From Candidatus Iainarchaeum sp. (lineage in GTDB: Archaea; Iainarchaeota; Iainarchaeia; Iainarchaeales; GCA-2688035): 64,000 nt of DNA. Shown here piece by piece: positions 57,828-64,000 of this stretch; position 1 is the stretch's first letter; every line of letters starts with the position of its first letter. Where the stretch lies: positions 1-64,000 of the forward strand of contig JAFCCO010000005.1 of the NCBI GenBank assembly GCA_017610175.1. The letters run 5' to 3'. A program made the position numbers and the translations under genes. A model generated the notes under the pieces. That model saw only the letters and a list, made by a program, of their open reading frames with translations, was not told where the DNA came from and made no database searches.

Positions 57828-60794
57828 TTGGTGGATCGGTTGGAAACAAGAATTGAAGTATTCTACCAGAAAAATGACGCAAGGGCTCAGATCAGGTTGG
57901 AGTCAATCCACTCCATGGGTTTTTCGGCTGTTTCTTCACTAAAACTTGCTGATGTTTACACTTTTTCTTCCCCCGGGCTTGAGGAATCTGATTTGCAGAA
58001 GTGCGGTGAACTTTTATCAAACCCTGTTCTGCAGAATTTCATTGCAGGAAAGCCTTTTGTGCCGTCTGAATTTGATTATGCAATTGAAATCGGTTTTTTG
58101 CCCGGCGTAACCGACAATGTTGGAAATACTGCGGCTGAAACAATTCATGACTTTTTTGGGGAGAAGGCTAACGGAACAAGGGTCTTTAACTCACAGGTTC
58201 TGTTTTTGAAGGGAAACATTTCAGAAGAGGATGCGGAAACGATTGCAAACAATCTTGCAAATTCCCTAATTGAAAGAATTCAAATTAAATCCCGCGCCGA
58301 ATTTGAGAAAGACGGCGGAATGGGGGTTGTTGTCCCGCTTGTGAAGCTGGATGAAACACCTAAAGCCGGTGAAGTAAGCCTTGACCTCTCCGACGAAAAG
58401 CTTGTGGAGCTTGGAAAAAGGGGGATTGAAAATGAGGACGGAACAAGGCGCGGTCCACTGGCACTTGACCTTGATTCCCTGAATGTCATTAAGAATTATT
58501 TTGGCGAACTGGAAAGGAGTCCAACCGATATAGAGCTTGAGTCGCTTGCGCAGACCTGGAGTGAGCACTGCAAGCACACCATTTTTGCTGCAGAGCTTGA
58601 TGAAATCAAGGACGGCTTGTACAAGGGCAGAATTAAGGCCGCAACAAACCAGATCCGCAAGGAAATGGGTGAAAACGACCTTTGTGCATCGGTTTTTTCA
58701 GACAATTCAGGGGCGGTTTTTTTCAATGATGAATTTCTTGTGAGTGACAAGGTTGAAACACACAACAGCCCGTCCGCTTTGGACCCGTTTGGCGGGGCCA
58801 TAACCGGAATTGTGGGTGTAAACCGTGACGCAATGGGTTTTGGAATGGCCGCAAAGCCTGCGGTGAACAGGTACGGCTTTTGTTTTGCAGACCCCAAGGA
58901 CAAGAAGCTTTTGTACCGTGCAAAAAACGCACAGAATCCAATTCTTTCTCCTGAGCGAATGATGCTTGGGGTAATTGACGGCGTAAATGTTGGCGGGAAC
59001 TGTTCGGGAATTCCAACACCCCAGGGCTTTATGTACTTTGATGAGCGGTACAAGGGAAAGCCGCTTGTGTTTGTTGGAACAGTTGGATTGATTCCGCGAA
59101 AGGTAAACGGGAAAAATTCCGTTGAAAAGGCGGCGAAACCGGGTGATGCGGTAATAATGGTCGGAAACCGTGTCGGGAAAGATGGGGTTCACGGCGCAAC
59201 GTTTTCCTCTGAAGCACTGTCTGAAGGAAGTCCTGCAACGGCGGTTCAGATTGGCGACCCGATTACCCAGAAAAAGATGTCCGATGCGATTGTTAAAGAG
59301 GCAAGGGACCTTGGGTTGTACAACAGCATTACCGACAACGGGGCCGGCGGTTTAAGCTGCTCTGTTGCTGAAATGGCAAAGGAGTGCGACGGATGCATTG
59401 TTGACCTTGAAAAGGTTCCGTTGAAGTATCCCGGAATGCAGCCGTGGGAAATTTGGGTTTCGGAAAGCCAGGAGAGAATGACTCTTTCTGTTCCGCAGGA
59501 AAAGGTAAAGCAATTCATTGACTTGATGGATTCGCGCGGTGTTGAGGCAACGGTAATAGGTGAATTCACCGATTCGGGAAAGTGTGTGGTTAGGTTCAAT
59601 GGCAAAACAATTGTGGAGCTTGACCAGGATTTCCTGCATGACGGCCTGCCCAAAAAGATTCTTCGCACAAAAGAGTTTGCCCGCGAGCTTAAAGATGCCT
59701 CGGTTGAAATGCCAAGTGACTACAATGCAGAGCTTGAGGCAATGCTTTTAAGGCTCAACATCTGCAGCAAGGAATTTGTTTCCTCGCAGTATGATTACGA
59801 GGTGCAGGCGTCCTCAGTGCTAAAGCCACTGCAGGGAAAGGGGAATGTAAATGCAGATGCAAGCGTTGTAAGGCCTGTTCTTGATTCAGGGAAAGGGGTT
59901 TCGCTTTCGCAGGCACTCTACCCCAAATATGGTGATATTTCAATTTATGACATGGCCGCCAGTGCAATAGATTCCGCAATAAAGAACCTTGTTGCGGTTG
60001 GAACGAAAATTGAAAAGATTGCATTGCTTGACAACTTCTGCTGGTGCTCAAGTGACGAGCCCGAAAGGCTTGGCCAGCTCAAGCAGGCGGTTCAGGCCTG
60101 CTTTGATTACGCGGTAACCTATAAGGTTCCTTTTGTTTCGGGAAAGGACAGCATGTTCAACGATTTTAAGGGGTTTGATGAAAACAGCAATCCTGTAAAG
60201 GTATCTGTTCCGCCAACACTTCTCATTTCCTCATTTGGGATCATGGAAAATATTGAGAACGCGGTTTCAATGGACGCAAAAATTGCGGGCGATTTAATTT
60301 ACGTTTTGGGGATAACCAAGAACGAGCTTGGTGCTTCGGAATACTTTGCTTCAAAGGGCGAGATTGGAAAGAACGTTCCAAAGGTTGATGCAAAAAAGGC
60401 AATTGCGCTTTACAATGCATTGCTTGAAGCGATTGAGCAGGGGATTGTTGCGTCAGCCCAGCCTGTCGGCTTGGGCGGATTCGGAGTTGCCCTTGCAAAG
60501 AAGTGCATTGCAGGAGGGCTTGGTGCAAAGGTTGAATTGGGTAAGGTTCCATCTGAGGGGATTGACAGGAATGATTTCCTGCTTTTCTCCGAATCGCAGA
60601 GCAGAATAATTGTAACAGTTGCGCCAGAGAATGCGGAGCAGTTTGAGAAATTGCTTGAGGGAAACGACTTTGCAAGAGTTGGGGAAATTACTGGGGGCAA
60701 CCTTGAATTAATCGGATTGAACGGCGAAAAGATTGTTGATTCAAAAATTGAGGCTCTTAACGAGGCTTACAGAAAAACTTTGAGGGGATACTGA
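57828..60794 (+). CDS. purL: Phosphoribosylformylglycinamidine synthase, PurL with fused N-terminal PurS-like region
   Basis: ESLAQTWSEHCKHTIFAAE; VETHNSPSALDPFGGAITGIVGVNRD; TDNGAGGLSCSVAEMAKE; N-terminal IEVFYQKNDARAQ... PurS-like. Confidence 0.93.
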   Translation: MVDRLETRIEVFYQKNDARAQIRLESIHSMGFSAVSSLKLADVYTFSSPGLEESDLQKCGELLSNPVLQNFIAGKPFVPSEFDYAIEIGFLPGVTDNVGNTAAETIHDFFGEKANGTRVFNSQVLFLKGNISEEDAETIANNLANSLIERIQIKSRAEFEKDGGMGVVVPLVKLDETPKAGEVSLDLSDEKLVELGKRGIENEDGTRRGPLALDLDSLNVIKNYFGELERSPTDIELESLAQTWSEHCKHTIFAAELDEIKDGLYKGRIKAATNQIRKEMGENDLCASVFSDNSGAVFFNDEFLVSDKVETHNSPSALDPFGGAITGIVGVNRDAMGFGMAAKPAVNRYGFCFADPKDKKLLYRAKNAQNPILSPERMMLGVIDGVNVGGNCSGIPTPQGFMYFDERYKGKPLVFVGTVGLIPRKVNGKNSVEKAAKPGDAVIMVGNRVGKDGVHGATFSSEALSEGSPATAVQIGDPITQKKMSDAIVKEARDLGLYNSITDNGAGGLSCSVAEMAKECDGCIVDLEKVPLKYPGMQPWEIWVSESQERMTLSVPQEKVKQFIDLMDSRGVEATVIGEFTDSGKCVVRFNGKTIVELDQDFLHDGLPKKILRTKEFARELKDASVEMPSDYNAELEAMLLRLNICSKEFVSSQYDYEVQASSVLKPLQGKGNVNADASVVRPVLDSGKGVSLSQALYPKYGDISIYDMAASAIDSAIKNLVAVGTKIEKIALLDNFCWCSSDEPERLGQLKQAVQACFDYAVTYKVPFVSGKDSMFNDFKGFDENSNPVKVSVPPTLLISSFGIMENIENAVSMDAKIAGDLIYVLGITKNELGASEYFASKGEIGKNVPKVDAKKAIALYNALLEAIEQGIVASAQPVGLGGFGVALAKKCIAGGLGAKVELGKVPSEGIDRNDFLLFSESQSRIIVTVAPENAEQFEKLLEGNDFARVGEITGGNLELIGLNGEKIVDSKIEALNEAYRKTLRGY

Positions 60795-61603
60795 TGGTTA
60801 AGGCACTTGTTTTAACGGGATACGGGGTCAATTGCGATGACGAGACGGCTTTTGCGTTCAGGAAATCAGGGGCGGAGGCAAGCATTGTTCACGTAAACGA
60901 TTTGATTGCAAAACCATCCATGCTCAAGGACTTTGGAATACTGGTTTTTCCGGGCGGGTTCTCTTACGGGGATGACTCGGGTTCCGGAAACGCTTTGGCA
61001 AACAAAATCAGGAACAAGCTCTGGGAACCGCTTATGGAGTTTGTTGATTCAAAAAAGCTTGTGATTGGAATTTGCAACGGATTTCAGGTAATATCAAACC
61101 TCGGGCTCTTGCCTGGGTTTGAGGGAAAGTACGGTGAGAGAACTGTTGCGCTTGCGCACAACGATTCAGCCCGCTATGAATGCAGGTGGGTTTCGTTGAA
61201 GGGCTTTTCAAAGAAATGCGTTTTTACCAGGGGAATTGATGAAATCAGGCTGCCTGTTGCGCACGGAGAGGGAAAGTTTACGGCAAGCGACGAGGTTTTT
61301 GCAAAGCTTGTTGAAAATGACCAGATTGTTTTCAGGTATGCGGAGGGAAATGATGTTGCAAAAGGCGAGTTCCCTTTCAACCCAAACGGTTCAATGGATG
61401 ATGTTGCGGGAATCTGTGATTTAAGCGGAAGGATTCTTGGGCTGATGCCGCATCCTGAGCGAAACATTTTCTTTACACAGCAGGCTGATTGGCCACTGCA
61501 GAAGGAAATTCTTAAGCGAAGCAAAAAGCCCTTGCCTAAAGAGAGTGCCGGTTTGAAAATTTTCAGGAATGCCGTGGACTTCGCCAAAGAGAACGGGCTT
61601 TAA
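60794..61603 (+). CDS. purQ: Phosphoribosylformylglycinamidine synthase, glutaminase subunit
   Basis: ALVLTGYGVNCDDETAFAF; FPGGFSYGDD; VIGICNGFQVISNLGLLPG; MPHPERN. Confidence 0.93.
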   Translation: MVKALVLTGYGVNCDDETAFAFRKSGAEASIVHVNDLIAKPSMLKDFGILVFPGGFSYGDDSGSGNALANKIRNKLWEPLMEFVDSKKLVIGICNGFQVISNLGLLPGFEGKYGERTVALAHNDSARYECRWVSLKGFSKKCVFTRGIDEIRLPVAHGEGKFTASDEVFAKLVENDQIVFRYAEGNDVAKGEFPFNPNGSMDDVAGICDLSGRILGLMPHPERNIFFTQQADWPLQKEILKRSKKPLPKESAGLKIFRNAVDFAKENGL

Positions 61604-61890
61604 TTTTGCCCGCGTTCTGCTTTTCGGATGGCAAGCATTAATTTTTTTGTTCCAAAGATAAGCTGCCTTGCCTGCTCTCCTGTTATTGTGTGGCTAAGCT
61701 GCGTTCCAACTCTGAATCTTTCCGCAATCTGCACTGCTTTGGGGTGATTTTTTGCAAGCAGTGGATTTTTGCCAACTGCGGAAGCAATTTTTTCAGCCTT
61801 TGAAACCGCGTCGCTAATCAGCAGCTTGGTTTCCTGTTGTTTGCTTCTGGTTGGAAGAATGCCCCTGAGTCTTCGTTGCCGGCGAGCCAT
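61600..61890 (-). CDS. Small basic protein of unknown function
   Basis: MARRQRRLRGILPTRSKQQETKLLISDAVSKAEKIAS...; convergent with purQ. Confidence 0.55.
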   Translation of the reverse strand: MARRQRRLRGILPTRSKQQETKLLISDAVSKAEKIASAVGKNPLLAKNHPKAVQIAERFRVGTQLSHTITGEQARQLIFGTKKLMLAIRKAERGQN

Positions 61891-61916
61891 CCATTAAACT
61901 GGGTTCAGAAAAATAG

Positions 61917-61958
61917 AAAAAGGGCAGGGTCACAAGATTTCAACCCTGCTGCCTTTTT
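61917..61958. terminator. Hairpin with A/T-run flanks (bidirectional terminator-like)
   Basis: AAAAAGGGCAGGGT ... ACCCTGCTGCCTTTTT. Confidence 0.5.
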
Positions 61959-62144
61959 CCTGTTGTTTGGGTTTTGCGAGGTTACTTATACAATCGATTA
62001 AAACTTATTGAAACTGTTTAAACTATTTAGACAGTTAGTGCTTATAAAGCTTTCTTCACCCCCCTTTCGGCTGTCCTGCCTTCCTCTTTAAAGAAAACAT
62101 TTAATTGCAGAAAGCCCTTTGTTTATTGGGTTTTTTGCTTGAAA

Positions 62145-64000
62145 ATGAAAGGATTTGCCATCTCGGTTGACTCACTTCTTGCCATGCTTCTTATACTTGC
62201 TTTTTTGGGTGTAATTGGCCTCGGGATTCAGGAACAGGGCCCTGGTTTTTTGCCTCAAACAAGCCTTAAGCAGATTGCGGACGATACTTTTATTGCATTG
62301 GACAATTCCGGGCTAATTGCCGAAAGGCTTGCGGATGCGGAGCTTCGCCTTGACCTAATTTACAATCCAACCGAACCAACGGCGCTTGGAATTTATGACC
62401 ACGCCAAAGCACTGCTTCCCGATGAAACAGAACTCAAAGTTGTTGTAAGGGAATTCAGGCCAAAGGCAGACCTTGGCGGGCCGCAGGGCTGCAGGGCAAA
62501 GTATGGTAATTATTTGCAGGGAAGCGGGACCCTTGAAAATGTTTTTGGCGAATGCTTCGGGACCGAATATGCGTCAATTGAATATCCCGCAACAGCCGTT
62601 CCATCCGATCGTGAGATTGTCCATGGGAAAAGGATTGCAATGCTGCGCCAGCCAAAAGGGGATGAAGGGGGGAACGAATGCATTCTCCCGGCTGAGGCAA
62701 GGTTAAAGGAAGCAAATTCGGATTCAGTAACTGCTTTGCTGCAGGGCCTTGAGGCGGACATTGAAACCTCTGTTGAGGTTGATCCGTCGGACAGCATTGA
62801 CTGCGACCAAAGCGCACAAGTAACTTTGAAAGCAAGGAATGCTTCGCGTGACCCCATTGTGATTGTGCTTGCGGTTGACGAAAGCGGGAGCATGGAAACA
62901 TATGACATAAGCCAGGGGGAAATTGCTTCAAACCCTCCGCAGTTGGGTGGCGGAACATGCGGCGGCCTCCAATGTGAAAGTGGAACATGCAGTAATTTTA
63001 CAAACTGGCAGCTTATTGGAACGTTTGATGTTAACCAGGAAATGATTGATACACTTCCCCCCGGCGGGGACTTTCGGTTTTACGCAAGCAGCCATATAAC
63101 TAGTGGGTGCGGGAGCGTTCCGAGAATAAAGATTGAGACTCCTGCTGGGGACATTAATTATCCAAGCAATGAGGGCACTGGTGGAAGTTTTGGGCTGGAT
63201 AAATCAACTTTTGCTTCAAGACTGGGGACTTGGAAAATATATGCCTGGAGCGATTCCCCTGTGACATTTTATACCTGGCTGAGAATGGATTTTGGCTCAT
63301 ACCAAACTATCCAAAGCGGAACACTTTCAGGAATTGGAACTGCAAACGGCAGCGGTTCGGAGTGCTCAAACTATGGGGGCTATGAAAATATTGGCGAGTT
63401 TGTAATGGATGACAATTGGACCTACTCTGTTTATGGGCGGTTCAATTATGCGGGTTACACCGGAAAGTGCGATTACCAAAGCGTGATTGTAAAGGATCCA
63501 AGCGGGGACTGGTTTAATCCGCAATTTATCAGCTGTCCCAAACCAAATGATTCATGGTGTGTTAGTTCCCGCGGTTCACAGGAAGAGGGCACTTACGAAA
63601 TCTGGGCCTGGAGCGATGAGGCAATTGCATTCAATGCACAATATTATTTCTATAAGAGAATCAGTCCGTTAATTCCAAGCCAAACAGTTTCTGGGGGGAC
63701 CTGTGGCGGAGCAAGCTGTGCCGGCGGATTTGTTGCGTGCGGGGACTATGGTAATTTTCAGGAACTTGGCTCGTTTACAATTCCTGCGGAGGACCATTTG
63801 AGGGGGGTGCATTTGCAGCTGGACAACTCAAGCTATGGCAAATGCAATGGCTCAAGAATGACCCTTTACCAGGGCGCAAACGATTTCAATGCATATTATT
63901 ACACTGGTTGCAGGAACTATCGGTGCGAAATATGCCTGAACGATACAGGGGATTCCTGCATAAACCCGTATGACGGGGTCTACTCTGAAAACGTTCCTGT
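62145..64000 (+). CDS. Membrane-anchored von Willebrand factor A-domain protein with Cys-rich beta inserts (3' truncated by window)
   Basis: Frame read from ATG 62145: MKGFAISVDSLLAMLLILAFLGVIGL anchor; MIDAS DESGSM; frame open to the window end. Confidence 0.8.
   Translation, partial: MKGFAISVDSLLAMLLILAFLGVIGLGIQEQGPGFLPQTSLKQIADDTFIALDNSGLIAERLADAELRLDLIYNPTEPTALGIYDHAKALLPDETELKVVVREFRPKADLGGPQGCRAKYGNYLQGSGTLENVFGECFGTEYASIEYPATAVPSDREIVHGKRIAMLRQPKGDEGGNECILPAEARLKEANSDSVTALLQGLEADIETSVEVDPSDSIDCDQSAQVTLKARNASRDPIVIVLAVDESGSMETYDISQGEIASNPPQLGGGTCGGLQCESGTCSNFTNWQLIGTFDVNQEMIDTLPPGGDFRFYASSHITSGCGSVPRIKIETPAGDINYPSNEGTGGSFGLDKSTFASRLGTWKIYAWSDSPVTFYTWLRMDFGSYQTIQSGTLSGIGTANGSGSECSNYGGYENIGEFVMDDNWTYSVYGRFNYAGYTGKCDYQSVIVKDPSGDWFNPQFISCPKPNDSWCVSSRGSQEEGTYEIWAWSDEAIAFNAQYYFYKRISPLIPSQTVSGGTCGGASCAGGFVACGDYGNFQELGSFTIPAEDHLRGVHLQLDNSSYGKCNGSRMTLYQGANDFNAYYYTGCRNYRCEICLNDTGDSCINPYDGVYSENVP

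Noticed and set aside
1-64000. rRNA, tRNA, CRISPR arrays, transposases, phage genes
   Set aside because: None recognised on reading; a tRNAscan/Infernal run would be needed to exclude small RNAs formally.

Overview
This window reads as an archaeal chromosome segment, probably from a DPANN-like lineage, although the lineage cannot be fixed from this sequence alone. Archaeal signs are TTTAAA/TTTATA promoter boxes, an XPD-family helicase, a split transketolase and a Dph6 domain. It is dense in anabolic genes: NAD (nadC, nadD), branched-chain amino acids (ilvE; leuA-ilvB-ilvN-ilvC-ilvD-leuC-leuD-leuB), aromatics (transaldolase, pheA, split transketolase, DAHP synthase, aroA-K-D-E-C, plus aroB), arginine (argB-NAT fusion, argD, argC), carbamoyl phosphate (carA, carB) and purines (purM, purF, purD, purL, purQ). 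The most notable observation is a pair of unannotated leader-peptide/attenuator-like elements. (1) A 28-aa ORF at 3816..3902 (MKTAGSFGTKSTNYLLSLLVLLLVLLLG) lies directly upstream of the leucine/isoleucine/valine operon. (2) A 34-aa ORF at 15955..16059 (MECANAFIGAETFLFKVCAAVGKYFAYWYFYFFE) lies directly upstream of the aromatic operon. Each has an archaeal TATA-like box upstream and is followed by two overlapping, mutually exclusive hairpins. This is the topology of bacterial ribosome-mediated attenuation, here in an apparent archaeon. Other points of interest are a duplicated 17-bp operator-like repeat between the arg operon and a divergent ACT-domain protein, an AsnB-Dph6 fusion, a NAGS/K-type ArgB-acetyltransferase fusion, a secreted protein with 17 tandem 11-residue repeats, a VWA protein with Cys-rich inserts, and a 28-aa protein with 8 cysteines. 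No rRNA, tRNA, CRISPR array or transposon was recognised.
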